DNA of 64,000 nt from Artocarpus heterophyllus (taxonomy: Eukaryota > Streptophyta > Magnoliopsida > Rosales > Moraceae). The translations under genes were made by a program, and so were the position numbers. Positions within the stretch are counted from its first letter, which is position 1, and the number at the start of each line of letters is the position of its first letter. The notes under the pieces are model-generated. The model had not been told where the DNA came from, made no database searches, and worked only from the letters and a program-made list of their open reading frames with translations. This document shows positions 34,421 through 47,799 of the stretch, piece by piece. The DNA is taken from assembly GCA_025403435.1 (NCBI GenBank), contig CM046330.1, forward strand, positions 27,604,822 through 27,668,821. Direction: 5' to 3'.

Positions 34421-37400
34421 TGTAATACCCGAGAAATTTTCAAGTTCAATACACGTACAATATTTGGGAATTATGCTAAGCAACATACGTGTCACAAGGA
34501 TTAGTATTTAAATCTAATTTTTATAACAAATTCTATAGGAGTAGATATGAGATTTTTAAGGTTAAAAATCACGTCATAGTCTTAAACAAGGAAGAAATGA
34601 CATGAGAATAAGCTAGAAAGCTTAATCATTGTAAAAGGTATTGCAACAAATTTTAACATGAAAATACAGTAAAAGAAAAATACTTTATTAAATATAGAAA
34701 TTATATAGCATAAAAATTAAACAATGCAAATTTATGTAGTATTAGATTAATACAGTATAAGGACTTCATTGATAAAGTTAAGCAGTGTGAGAATTACATT
34801 GTGTAGGGATATGGATAGGTATGTATGTTGTATAAGCCCACAACAGTATAGGAAATATACCAACAATATAGGAAAAATACTATCAATGTAAATTTAGACC
34901 ACGTAAAAGTTAGTGGGGCCCGTATAGGGACACCCCAAAGGAAGGAAAAATGCCACATCTCCCCACGGTAGAATCGGTTGTATTGTGTGGTTTTGGAGCA
35001 AACTTTTATGACATTCAAATCTATGTTGATATGTCTTAACTTAATGTGACTAAGTATATGGTTAGCAATTACACTTTTATTTCTACCAAAGTGACATGTT
35101 TATGATGAAAAATGCTCCACCTCTCCCCCTTGGAAATCGGATATGGCATGTGGAGGGAGGCAAAGATTTTTGGATTTTAGTCCATAGGATTGGTTCTATA
35201 AATACAAAAGGGTATTTTTGAGAAAAAAAGTTTGTTAAAGTTATGAAAATTTCACTCATTTTTCTCCTCTAGAAACCGCCCCTCCCTATGAATTTCTCTC
35301 TCAATATTTTTATGATTCTAAGCCTCTAAATCATGTTTTGAAACAAAGTCATCAGGTGTAAAGAAAGATTAAGTAATTTTGGAAGTAAAACTTAAGCTTT
35401 TCTCTTTGGATTTTAAGTGCTTTCTCTTGAAGTTTTGAGTATGTTTTGATGGATTTTTACTATGGTTATATCAAGAAAGTTTAGCCAAGATCAAGCACTC
35501 TAGTGGAAGATTAAAAAGCTTGAGAAAACCTTGGTAATATTCTAAACCCTAGTATGGAAAGTTTATGTTTTAATGTGCATGTCAAGTGCTTGTAATAATA
35601 TTTATAGACAGTGGCATGTTAAGTGAACTTTATGGTATGATTATATAGTATGTTGTGATGATGATGATGAGAGATGAAAACTAGGGTTTTAAAGCAAAGA
35701 AAAGTAGTGATAAACTTTTTCATAAACACAATGATTAAGTGTCTTTAAGCACTCTAAGTGCTTGATAATAGGACTTTGGTATAGTTATTTTAAGTATTAA
35801 GTGCATGATTAAATGATTGGAAAGGTTTGCATGAGTTAAAACTTAGAAAATCAAGCTAAAAAAGTTAAGATAAAAAAGTATGAAAAAGGGCATTTTTGGA
35901 AAGATTTAAGTATTTGAGCTCCATATAGGGTAAATTATTTTCTGAGTTCAACTCAAAATTTATTGGAAACATTGATCCGAACAACTTTTGTGAAGAAATT
36001 TTGTTCGAATTCCAATAAGATCAAGCTGAAAAATGAAAATGAATGATTTAGAAAAAAGTTAAAACATGAAAGTTGTAGATCTTGTCGTAATAGTTAGGCA
36101 TTGCATACAATTCACTAATTCTAAACCGATTTTAAGATATGAGTTTTATGAGATTTAAATCACAAAATTTTGAGATAAGGAAAATGTTTCAAAATTATTT
36201 GAATTAGACCAAGGAGCTCACTTTTGTAATTTATAGTCCTTATGAAAAATTGGATGTTTTGATATAAGACAGTTATTTTTGGTCCCAGGACCAAAAATGT
36301 CAAGATTTTATGTTTCAGGCCAAAATCATAAAACCGTGAGGAGCGGGAATTTTCGTTATGTAAAAATGGTTTTCTATACAGTTGTGGGAAGCCCAAAAAA
36401 AATTTGGGATTTTTTTAAGAAAAGGACGTCAAGGGCAAAGTTGTCATGAGTCTCATAAACAGGTCAAAACTGTAAAGTTTTGATTAAATAGATTTTATCA
36501 AAAAGAAAAATGAAGTTTTTATTTTCCAAAACATTATGAGAGGCAAAGAAATGAAAGTTTTGCTTAAAATGGGTTTCAAAAGTTTTTTAAGACTCGCTAA
36601 GGGCAAAATGGTCATTTTTTATAAAACGGCCAAATCGTAACCTGAAACGTCTGATTTAGAAAAACGCCCCATAATGGGAATTTTTTTCGTAACTCTAAGT
36701 GTTGAGATGGTAATATGAAATGAGAGGTTTAGTAAAATCATGAAACTTACGAAAAACCTATAAAGGAGAAAATCATCATTTTTGTTAAACTGCTAAAATT
36801 GACCCAAGCCTTTCGAATTAGCAAAACGCCTTTAGATGAAAAATGTTCTGTATCGTGTTAAGTAAAAAGCCGTCTAGTAAGATGTGGAATTTGATCAACG
36901 AACATTTAAGTTAAGTAATGGAGAAATGAACTAATAAGTAATGAAACTAAGTAAAAGGAATAGACATTTAATGTTTAAGTTCTATTATCAATCGAGTAGA
37001 TTGATAATGAGAAAAGATACCGAATAGTTGAGTGTCGTTTTGATCTAGACAAAAGCTGACTAATAGAAGGAAAAAGGATAAACTCAGAATGTTAGAACGC
37101 TACTTAGGTAAGTCTCAAACTTCACCTATGGCATAAGGAAAATTATTTTCGAACACTTTACATATTTTTGCAAATCTATTTGCAATTGTTATGTAACTTA
37201 TTTTTGAAGCATGCTTGCATATGTTATGCATCATGTTTTAAAAGTTAAAGTTATGATTTGCAATATGTTTGCAATTTTTATGTTTAGTGTTTTAGACATT
37301 AAGATATGTCATGTAAAATGTTCACTATGATTATAAGATCATTAATCTAAACCTAAAAGTTAAGATAAGTATGTGTTGTACTAGCCTCCTAGATGTGAGT

Positions 37401-38267
37401 TTTAAAAGTTATGTTAAAGTAATGACCTCATTTTTTGAGAGTCTTATGTCTTCCATAAGGGAAGCATTATGTTTATGTTTCATAATTGATGATGTTGGTA
37501 AGAACACTTAAGCTCACAAGATAAAGAAAAGATAAGAATGATGGTAAGAAGTTCAAGTAAGTTACAAATGATGATAAGAAGTTTGTAATTAAAAGTTCAT
37601 AATTGAGCATAATTGGAATCATACATCATGATATTACTTGTATTCCTTTTAAGAAATGTTCTTACGAGGAACGTTTTATGAAAAACATTTTAGAGAAATG
37701 TTTTACGAGAGATGCTTATGAAAAACATTTTATGAAAATGTTTACAAGAACTGTTATAAGTAAGATATCTTAAGAGAGAAGTTTTATGAAATTGGTTTAA
37801 TAAAGAATGTTTATGTTTTGTAATATTATGTTTGAACTTACTAAGCGAAAGCTCATTGCAAGCTCCTTCATACTGTAGAGAGTTCTATAGAAGATCAATG
37901 AGACTGGTTGAAGAGCTAGGTGCTGTATTGGTAGACGCGATGATTGGGTATGGATACTATTGCAACCGTTTCTGTTGTTCTAAGAAAAAGTTTTATGCTA
38001 TTTTAAAACAAATGATTTAAAAAGTTTTTAAGAAAGTAAATGTTTTCTTAATGAGTTTAAAGATAAGTTTTGAATGATTTTAAAAGTCAAGTTTTGAGCT
38101 ACATCTCAATTTTTATTGCAACGAAAGTCGCAATAGTTTCAAGAATGTTTTAAGAAAAGAAAAGAAAAAAAAGATTTACCTTGTATTTTTCTTGCCAGTA
38201 ATAAGAATAAGTATAAGAAATAAGTTTAAGAAAGCTATGTGATGGCCCAAAAAGGCAAGTCGTTACA
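34421..38267 (+). mobile_element. 3' LTR of the Tekay/Del-like element (3.85 kb)
   Basis: Starts TGTAATACCCGAGAAATT and ends AAGTCGTTACA. The end carries the short inverted bases of the class (TGTAA..TTACA). A CATACTGTAGAG variant of the conserved block is at 37869-37880. There are no coding features. Confidence 0.8.
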
Positions 38268-38275
38268 CCCCCTCC

Positions 38276-39880
38276 TGCACTTTTCGAGTCATTGTCACCA
38301 AGTCAAAAAATAACATCTATATGTCATCCAAAAACTTAATATCACTGCCCAACTTGCCTTTTTTGCTGATCTTGAACCCTCTATGGTCACCCAAGCTATC
38401 AAAGATCCCAAGTGGTGTCAAGCTATGTCAAAAGAGTATGATGCTTTTTTTTTTTTTTTTGAAATGGTACATTGGAACTAGTTCTCTTGGAGCCAACATA
38501 GAATCTTGTTGGTTACAAGTAGATTTCTCATATTAAACGTTTAGCTAATATATTTGTTGACAAGTAAATGGTCGGTTGGTTGCTAAGGGGTTTCACCAGT
38601 GTCCTAGAGTTGATTATCATGATAATTTTATTATTGTCATCAAACCTACCACTGTTCGCTTAGTTCAAAGTCTTGATGTTAGTCATGGTTGGTCACTCCA
38701 ACAACTTGATGTTAATAATACCTTTGTCTAGGACATCCTATATGTGGATGACTGTTTTGGCTCAACCATAAGGCTTTATTAATCGTGATCATCCTCATCA
38801 TATCTACAAATTACGCAAAATGATTTATGGTCTTAAGCAGGCTACTCATGCCTAGTACAAAGAGTTGTGTCAGTTTCTTGTGAACTTTGCCTTTGTCAAC
38901 TCACATGCAGACACCTCACTCTTTGTCTTCAACACTAGTAGTAACTTGATTTATCTTCTTATCTATGTTGATGACATTATCATTACAAATGACAATGATG
39001 GGGTTGTACAACCATGCATGTCACTCCTTGCTAAGCATTTTTAAATCAAGGATCTTGGGTCCTTATGATCTTTTCTTGGAGCCTACGTTTTTCACTTTCT
39101 CAAGGTTTATGTCTGTCACAACATCGCTACATTGTGGATCTCCTTGCACACACCCATATGACAGATGCCAAGTCGGTTGCCACACCCTTTGCAACTGCCT
39201 CTACACTTGATCTTCGCTCCGATAGAACCTTTTTCGACTATTCTGAGTATTAGACTATTGTTAGTAGTTTGCAATATTTGTCGCTCACACAGCCTATCAT
39301 TATCTATGCGGTGAATAAACTGCCTTAGTTTATACATCATCTTACTAGTAATCACTAGAATCCCATTAAACGACTTTGGCGGTATCTCTATAGGGCATCG
39401 GATCATGGTCTTATCGTCTATCAAAACTCCTCCTTTTCACTCCATGCCTTTTTTGATGCTTGATTGGGCTGGCAACAGGGATAATTACGCTTTTATGAAT
39501 GCTATCTTGTTTATCTTAGTCGTAATCTCACTTTTGAAGTTCAAAGAAGCAACAAAATCTTATACTAAAGCTAAATATCATTCTATTGCTACCATTGCTG
39601 TTGAGTTGAGTTGAATGTGTTCTCTTCTCACCGAGCTTGGTTTATCTCTTCCACAATAACTGCTGATCTAATGTGACAATGTTTTGCAACCAATTTGCTC
39701 TCAAATTTGGTCTTTCATTCTCGCATGAAACATGTTGCTTTAGATTAACAATTTATTTGGGAACAAGTTCAAAGTGATCCTCTTCGTGTTGCTCATGTTC
39801 TTACCCTGCCGCTTACACATTTTCTTAATCTTGCAGCTAAGATTAGACTCTCCTTTCGGAACTCCATCTTGGGGGCATAA
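38276..39880 (+). pseudogene. Copia reverse transcriptase and RNase H remnant
   Basis: Continues the copia pol gene after the gypsy insertion. Frames show TQAIKDPKWCQAMSKEYDA (start of the RT domain), then YVDDIIITNDND with the catalytic YVDD at 38964-38975. Later come DWAGNRDNYA and an RNase H-like tail. Numerous stops and frameshifts split it, and a poly-T tract sits at 38445-38460. A purine tract (CTTGGGGGCATAA, 39868-39880) leads into the right LTR. It would have copied element RNA into DNA; this copy cannot. Confidence 0.75.
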
Positions 39881-40090
39881 TGAAGAAAAAATAAATAAAT
39901 TTTATAAATAGCAAGAATTTAGATTTTACTTTTTTTTTATTATCTAGTTACTTTTCTATTATATAGTTTCTCAATTTCAGTATTTAAATTGTAAACTGAT
40001 TCAGTTAGAATTGTTATCGTAAACTTTATATATATTCAATTTATTAATGGAAAAGGTTAGGTCATATTTTTCCAACCTAATTTCTTATAT
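39881..40090 (+). mobile_element. 3' LTR of the short-LTR copia element
   Basis: Starts TGAAGAAAAAATAAAT after the purine tract. It matches 22682-22884 in order and spacing and ends near TTCTTATATA. ATTAA at 40094-40098 matches 22677-22681. Confidence 0.7.
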
Positions 40091-40688
40091 AGTGATTAAA
40101 AATCCACAAGGTGTCGCTTTCATTGGACTGCATGAATTGAAGACTGCAGGCTGCATTGCATGATATGATACAAATTTGGCTTGGATTTGTAAAAATTGGA
40201 ATATATTACATTGGGTCCCACATAAGATGCCTAATGTAATTATTCTAAGGCGTCGGTGAGGGAGGGCCACGTGATGACATGCTTTCCCCAAAATTTGTGT
40301 TCCCAGGAAGAGCATGGTTTGGTTTCTTTCAAGGGTCTGCAACACCTGGTGTGTTCCCCAACTACTATGTTAGATTTTTTTTTTCAAGGTGGGTTGAAAA
40401 GAGGCCCCAAAAAATACATAATAAATAAATAAAAGAAGGAGCAAAAGCTTAAGTAGTTGTGGAATTAAATTTGCCCATATTAGTACATAATTTAGCCAAA
40501 CAAATATGATAAACTGTTTGTCGACAAATGATTCTCATAGTACTTACAGTATAGAGGGCATCTAAATCTCTTAATATGCATAACGAAGACATAATGTTAT
40601 TTTAATGGGGCACTAATAGTACAAAATTTATGAATTAAAATAAGACACGTTAAGAATAAATTTCGATATTGTTTGATCATGAACTTTT

Positions 40689-41830
40689 TGTTAGAATCAT
40701 GTGAAACATCATTTATTAATAAATAAAGAGAACTTTTCATTATATTTGGTGATATGTATACAACCTTAAATATTGTATATAACTATTATATATAGAGGAT
40801 AATATTCAAGGATAATAAATAAAATATTTATTAATATATAATTAATTACTATTGTAAAGAGTAATATATTAATTAAAGTGTTCAATTAATATATTGGTTA
40901 TATCATAGATCCATTAGTCCATTAGTCCCCCACCATGCTTCCAAATATTTTTTAGACAAGTTGAATTATTAGTTTAGTTAATTAATTTAGAATTATGTAG
41001 TTCTAAATTAATAACCACTCAAAATAAATTAATTATGAATTAATTTGTAATTATTAAATAATAGGATATTTTAATAATAATAAATAAGAATTAATTTTAA
41101 AAGACACGTACCTACATAGGGAAGGGTTCTCTGTGTCGTGCAAGACTTGTACACCAAATCTTATGTTTCTAGAAGTTTCTAATTTTAAGGAATATGATTT
41201 TTCCAAATTGTAACTCTCAATTTTGGAAAAGAAAAATTAGATGCAGTAGCAAACAATATTCCTCTCCTTATTAATAGCTGATTGTGTCACATACTGAAAG
41301 AGGTGTATGGCACCACAATCAGATAAGGAAAGAAGATAGTTTATCTTTTTTTAGTTAAATACATGGTTTTTGGTTTAAATTAAAGGAGGATTGAAGAATT
41401 AAATTGAGTCTTTCATTATCTATAAATAGAGGCCTGCTTTATTTATTTTAAACACAGTTAAGAGTCTTGGTTAAATTGTAAAATTTCTGCTAATATTCCT
41501 AGCAGTAGGCATGTAAAGAGAGAGAAAAAGAGAAGAAGAGTTCTTCCAATCGAGTCTTACTTTGCTCATGTGTTGAGATTTGTAAGAGACTAAAAGTAAG
41601 AAGAGTGATCTTAGAACCTTTAAATCCTTCTACACCCATACTACGTCTAGATGTTGATGAGGACTAGACAAGGAAGGCTTTTGGTGTTATTAAGAACGTT
41701 GCCCTCTAGAAGATTTTTTGTCTCAATCCCATCAATCGAGTAAACATAAATTGTACATATATATACACTTATTGATCGTAAAATTAACATGAACTATAAT
41801 GTTGTGTTCAAAAATTTTATAAAAATTTTT
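40689..41830 (+). mobile_element. Candidate copia-type solo LTR
   Basis: Starts TGTTAGAATC. It has an AATAAATAAAGAGAAC block like the AATAAAGAATTTATT block early in LTR copy A. A TATAAATAGAGGCC promoter-like site lies at 41421-41434, followed by a purine-rich leader-like stretch. The right end is not defined and no target duplication was established, so limits are approximate. Confidence 0.35.
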
Positions 41831-42414
41831 ATTATATACACCTGTATCTTTACATTATCTCTGCATATTTTTTCTAAAATCATTTTAAAAAACCAATACT
41901 TTTCTTGGACCTTGCTTTATAAGTTACAAGTTTCCTCATGAATTTACATATTTAAAAGTATTACACCACACTCTCATTCTGAAAAACATAAACATAACAT
42001 ATTAACTAAAATGTCATGTATTCAAAGATCGCCTATTTGATTATGCAATTGATTTTTCATTATGGCTAGTTGATAATATTTTGATCAACAAGCACAATTT
42101 ACTGGCTCACTTCTTAATTTGAAACCCCGAGAGTAATAAAACAATTTAGTAATAATTGGTTGTTAAAGCCAATAAATCTTGATGGCAGTGTACAAGTTAA
42201 CTTTTAATAAGAGTTTGAAAGGTGTGAAGAAATATTAGTGAGAGAACAGAGAAGAGAATAAAAATAAGAAAACCAACGAAATGCATAAAATAGACCAAAA
42301 GTTGAATTTTTTTTTTTTTTTTGGCGGGAGAAAAGAAGAAAACATATTGGGTAAATTCAGTGGTGGCGCTCTTAAAAGATTCGCAGCTTTATCGCTGCTT
42401 TTTTTTTTTCAAGA

Positions 42415-42889
42415 ATTAATTACGAAACTTCCCCTTCAATTATAATCCTTATAATATTATGCCCTCAAACTTTAAAAAATAACATATTTTCTCTGATCTA
42501 TTAAATATTAACAAACCCCCCATACCCAAAATATGATTTTGAACATAAATGACACAATATTACATAAATAATAGATTGCTGAATAGTTTAACGAACCATT
42601 AGACTGTTATCTTACCTTGATAAATTAAGAGATTATTTGTCTTATTTTTTAAAATTTTTAAGTTTATATTTTTAACAATTAAAATTTTAAATTATATCTT
42701 TTTAAATTTAAATTAGTTTTAACATGATAAAATTACCAAAATACTTCTATATTGTATATCAAATCTTAATTATGTACCAAGATTTATTAAATTTCTAAGA
42801 AAGGAGCTTTTTACTCTTGTTAAACTTTGATGTTCTGGGGACATTGTATTACAAGGGCTATAGTTAAGGGGAAACTTTTATAATTAATC
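42415..42889. mobile_element. MITE-like element with long inverted ends
   Basis: The left end ATTAATTACGAAACTTCCCC and the right end, reverse-complemented, ATTAATTATAAAAGTTTCCCC are similar. The similarity continues inward for about 60 bases (TTATGCCCTCAAAC versus AATGTCCCCAGAAC). The 475 bp length, AT richness and lack of coding capacity fit a non-autonomous DNA transposon. Confidence 0.5.
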
Positions 42890-45800
42890 ATTTTTAACTA
42901 TTTTTGTTGAATTTGAGGATGAGAGAATTTGAACTATACAATATGTAATGGAACTAAGTGTGAAATTATTATTAGACTATTCATTGCCTCCAAAAGTGTG
43001 AAAATGACATATGTGATGTATTATTTTATTTTGTGTTCTAATGTATAATGCTATTTTAAATGCTATGTTTACCTTTTGCCATAATTATTGGCCTTGAAAT
43101 ATGTAAAAATAAAATTTTAATATAAAAATAATTTGATAATTAATGATTAAGTAAAAAAGTCAATGCATGTATCAACCAATATGTTATACTTGATGGAAAA
43201 TTTGTAATAAAGTTCAGCGTATATAAAATTTGACATTAAAAATTACATTGCGTTGGATTGTTTTCTTTGTTTTTTACACTTAAATGCCAAATTTGCTATT
43301 GGCAAATCAATTTACCAATATTGCATTAGAGATGCTCCTATATGTAAGTTTTTTTATTCGAATTAAAATTATGAATAATACTGGCCAAGTTTGAGATTGA
43401 TGTGCTTTTAAAAGAAGTACCTACTTTTGCTTAAAGGAGGAGCAAAATCAAAATCTAAAAGTTGCAATTTATAGTTTTCCCAAGGAACTTGAAAAATGCA
43501 TTTGGTTCTCATGCAAAGTGATTTTGGAAATTTTTACTAAATACTATAGTTGCATAATTTTTTATGCAAAGTACTTTTGGGAGTTCTATAAGCAATTTCA
43601 AACTATGCCAGTATTAGTGATGGAGCCACATATAGGGTGTTTGATGAACTAGTTTGAATTAGAAAAATGAGTGTATTATAGCATGTGAGAGCTTTATATT
43701 ACAGTTGTTTTTTGCTTCAACTCCTAAGAGCATAAAAACTGTGTGCCAAACACACTAATAGTACTGAATGGGGCATATATCTTCTCCCACTATTTTACAA
43801 TTTTTATTTCAATTATAAAAAAAATTATAATTTTCTCTACCCAAAAATAAAAGTTCATAATTGTCTTCTTTCAATAAAAATATCTTTAATTGCTTTATGC
43901 TGTGCTCCATGAAATAATTTTTTGGCTTTAACACAATTTATTATAAAAAAGAATTTAGTTTTGTTCAGTTCACAGAACTTTCCTTTTAGTTAAAAAAAAA
44001 AAAAAGACTGCGTTTTACGTTAACATGTAGCATTTAAATTATTTGTTCATATCACCCTCCGGAGTTACTTAAAAAATGTACGAAGTTCTAAAAAAAAAAC
44101 AAAGTGTAATATTCCAACATTCACTTGTTCATTCTTCAAGCAATCACTTTCAAATTCGTGCACATTTTATACAAATTAAAACAGCTTGTTTAACTTTATG
44201 GATTACAGAAAGAAACTTTTTTCCAAAACACAAATTATTATACCATGAGTCGGACAATATAGTTTGCAACGTTGTTTATTATTATTATCTTTTCTCATTT
44301 CATACGTTACGCTGGTTTCATTTGAATAATAAAAGTGGTCCATTTCTCATCACTTAATAATTCATCTTTCTTCCAGAGAGAAAGCGTGTTTCTGATATAA
44401 ATGTGAATTGGCCTTTGGACATCTTTTTCTCCAAAAGACAATAGAGAGGACAAGGCTAAAATTGTTTGCCATGTGGCAGGGGTTAGATTTACGTCAATAT
44501 CATATTATTTGACGTTTGTTTATATAATATCTCCCTAGTTGGAAAGAAATATGAAACATATTTGTTTGCACCTACATATCCTTTTCATTTTAATTTCTAG
44601 CCACTTTGCAACGCCAAGTGTTATGTACTGGCATGAAATAAAAGTTGAAAATTTTGTAGTCGGTGCTAGGTCTGTTCTCTTTTTCAAGATAATCTAGCAC
44701 ACAGCCAGATGTGTCCACCATACCTCAAAATTATAAGAATTCTTTTGGGATTCAATAATGCGGAAACTTCTATTGTAAGGAGTCTAGCAGATAAAATGCT
44801 TCTTAATATTTGATCATGTTAAATCTACAATATACCAAAGACATTCACAATTAACGGGATATTATTTCATATATTAGTAGAAAGTTTTAGTTGCTTTCTA
44901 TGTATTAATTCATGGCTTTTGGGTCTGCGTTTAGAGGACGCAATTAAAAAAATGTTAATGTTAATGATATATGTAGCATAAAAATATAAAAAATAACAAA
45001 TTTTATGTATTGTTTCAATATTTCGTACTCTAATATATACCAGACATTTACCTAACTTTTGTTATAAATTTAAGCTTTTTCACATAAAATAAAAATCTTG
45101 ATTTTAAATAATTGGAAATCGAGAATATTTTAATCATTAGATGAACAAATTAATCAACACAACCAATAAGAAGCCAAATATTAAAATGTGACTTATTCTA
45201 TATTCGGCGTCAAATTTGTCATCAAATAAAACTTATGTTAAACTTGAGAATAAGTATAGCATTTTGCATGAAAAAATGATCTTCTTACTCAAATGTTAAA
45301 TATTAGTTAGTATCTTTTTCTTTTAGCATTTGTTCATCAACAATTGAAAATTCTTATTATTAATTGATATGATAATTTTTTAAACATATACCAATAAAAG
45401 AATGACAATTTCTGAATTGATATAAAAGTTAGGATTAGATTTGGTCTTCCAGATATTTGTCTTAATGACTCGATCAACACCATTGTATTCTGACACACAC
45501 ACAACTAGATACGCAACAAAAGAATTTTAAAAAATTTTAAAAAATATATATGGTGTGATTAGGAGAATATGACAATTAAGATTTCATAATTTCATCCGCA
45601 TTTTATTTTTTTCTTTCTATTTATTAGTATTTTAAGATCTAAGAATTGAAACATTTCTTTAGACAAAATAAATTTAAAAAAAGAACATATAACATGATCG
45701 TGCTAGTCATTTTTGAGACCTAAAAAAAACTAGAATATATCACATGTAGCAAGACTTATAATTATAACAATTACTAGGAAATTATGTTATCATTATAATA

Positions 45801-47046
45801 TTTTAAAAACAAAATTAATTATATTTCAATTTTACTTGATAAAGGTGTCATGAAGCGTAATTTTTGTTATTAATATGCGAAGAGTTTTTTTTTTTTGATA
45901 AGTATCTGCGGAGAATTTTAATTTGGTCACTTTTTTTTTTCAATTTTTCTTTTATAAAAATGTAATTGAAGTATAATTTTTGTTATGAATATGTGAAGAG
46001 ATTATTTTTTTTTAATAAGCATGTGTGGAGAATTTTGATTTCGCCGCTTTTTTTTTTTCTTTCTTCTGAAAATGTCTTGGATACAGCACTTTTAATAAAA
46101 ATTGTGAAAATTACATCTGAGTCCCAACCTGCATTGGCGTTACGTTTCCTGTTTACCAGCAATAAGTCGTGGGGATACTCTATCACCCGACACCAGCGGT
46201 AATCTCCCAAGTACCAGAAAAAATACACACAATTTGATAACAATAAGATCTTTCAGTAGGCATTGCAAAAGTAATCTACTGGAAGGTATTTCAACTGTTA
46301 TATTTAAAAAAAAAAAAAGTGATCTTGATCAAAACTAATGGTGTGCAAACGTGCATTATTAGTAAGTTCCTTGCCAAAGAAGGACCGAAAAAATAATGCA
46401 AACAAATATCTTGCCATTATTGAAAAATTGTATGGCATGATTTAGAGATTCATAAATTCATTGAGCGTGATGCAAAGACCTCACTTGGCCACTATTTGAC
46501 CGTATGAGATTTCATTGGAGCTCACACTCGCTCTAAGATAATCCAACGAGCGTGAGGTGAGACAGGTACCTCACTGCTCACCGTTCTTGGGACAGAAAGC
46601 TTTCCAAAGGGCACTACTGTGACCAGCGCGAGATGAGACAAGCAATTGCGCACTACGGGTTTGTTGTGGTGCAATAGATTTAGACTTTGTAACTATTTTT
46701 CTACGGGCGGGCCTCTTATTCCTTGGAATATTAATTAAAATAAAATGGCATTATAAGAATGCCTAACTCTCTACCAATCTTAAATGCACGAAACCTCCTC
46801 CTTTCTATAAGCCCTAACTTGTGTAGCTTGCCTTCGATTAAACTTACCTACTTTGAAAACATTCACTCTTTTTTGATCCAATTAACCTACTCCAAGTGGA
46901 CGATCCAACCTAGATTGATTTCTAACACAAAGATTAAGAGACAATGGTTCAGCCCCAATATGCTCTTGCTTCTCTTACATTAAAGCTCAATGGAAACGTA
47001 TAAAAAAACTCAAAAAAAAAAAAAAAATTACGTGACGTCTCCAAAA

Positions 47047-47494
47047 TGTAAGATGTTAATACGATCTTGATATGCTAAAAACATTATGCATATAAAGATC
47101 ATGAACGGAAGCGTGAAAATCCAACATACCTTTGGCCATTGCGTCGTCTGTGAAATCCAAGCTTTGGTATCATCAATTGCTCCACTAGTTTGGATGCTTC
47201 TATTACTCAAACACTAAACACAATAGTGTATAAACTTGATAAGAGAGAAAGGTGATAGGGACCAAACCAAAAAATATTCAACACATGAATAAGTAATTTT
47301 CTCTGTATCTGAAATCCTTCCATCAAGGATTTTTAGACAGCTTCCAAAATCAGTTACTAAGGAAAGGTTTATTGTGGTTTAATGGGAAAAAAATATATGA
47401 GATCATAATGTTGCAATGGTTACAAATTCTCATAATCAATTTGACATTAAAACTGAAACCATTTACAAATAGTTAAAAGAAGGAAAAAAATTCA
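47047..47494 (-). mobile_element. 3' LTR of the minus-strand copia element
   Basis: On the minus strand it starts TGAATTTTTTTCC right after the purine tract and ends CATCTTACA. It lacks about 14 bases near its start that are present in the other copy. Confidence 0.75.
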
Positions 47495-47799
47495 TTCTCC
47501 CACTTGGTCTCCATATTTAACCTAATATCCATTAAACCCAAACTTTTAGGAAACAAATGCATGAATCATGGCGATAGTTCCTCTAAATGTGAATATTATC
47601 TTCCATGTATTACTATGTATTATTTCTCAAACTTTATGCCTTATATGGTAACTTAGCTTTATGAATAAGCTCAAAGTTTATTTTCGGTCTTGCTAAATGT
47701 GAATTTTCCTCTAATAATTTTATGTGCAAATCAAATATGAGAAAACATCACAACTGAATAAGAGTTTTATTAAGACTGTAAATTGTACATACAAACAAA

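Larger units (their letters stand above)
29244..38267 (+). mobile_element. Gypsy (Tekay/Del-like) element with very long LTRs and a deleted interior
   Basis: Two long direct repeats (29244-33079 and 34421-38267) flank only about 1.34 kb of interior. A primer site (TGGTATTAGAGAGG, 33082-33095) follows the left repeat. A GAGGATGAAAATTTTTAAG tract directly precedes the TGTAATACCCGAG start of the right repeat, matching the usual end of Tekay/Del-type chromoviruses. The seven bases CCCCTCC occur at both junctions (29237-29243 and 38269-38275), consistent with a target duplication in C-rich copia sequence. No gag, RT or integrase domain survives. Confidence 0.8.
22682..40093 (+). mobile_element. 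Decayed short-LTR copia element with nested insertions
   Basis: Short LTRs (about 203 and 210 bp) at 22682-22884 and 39881-40090 share blocks such as TTTAGATTTTACTTT, AAAAGGTTAGGT and ATATTTTTCCAACCTA. A primer site (TGGTATCATAACAC) follows the left LTR and a purine tract precedes the right one. ATTAA occurs at 22677-22681 and 40094-40098 as a likely target duplication. Coding remnants run gag (22980-23328), gag-pre-integrase and integrase (28430-29243), RT and RNase H (38276-39880), in the order expected for Ty1/copia. The short LTRs and architecture recall the Ale/Retrofit group. Two insertions (23329-28308 and 29244-38267) expand about 3.4 kb to 17.4 kb. Confidence 0.8.
40094..47046. other. 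AT-rich intergenic region
   Basis: About 7 kb without a supported gene. It contains a candidate solo LTR (40689-41830), a MITE-like element (42415-42889), many poly-A/T tracts and two GC-richer islands (about 46080-46240 and 46460-46680) described in the findings. Open frames are short and of biased composition. Confidence 0.5.
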
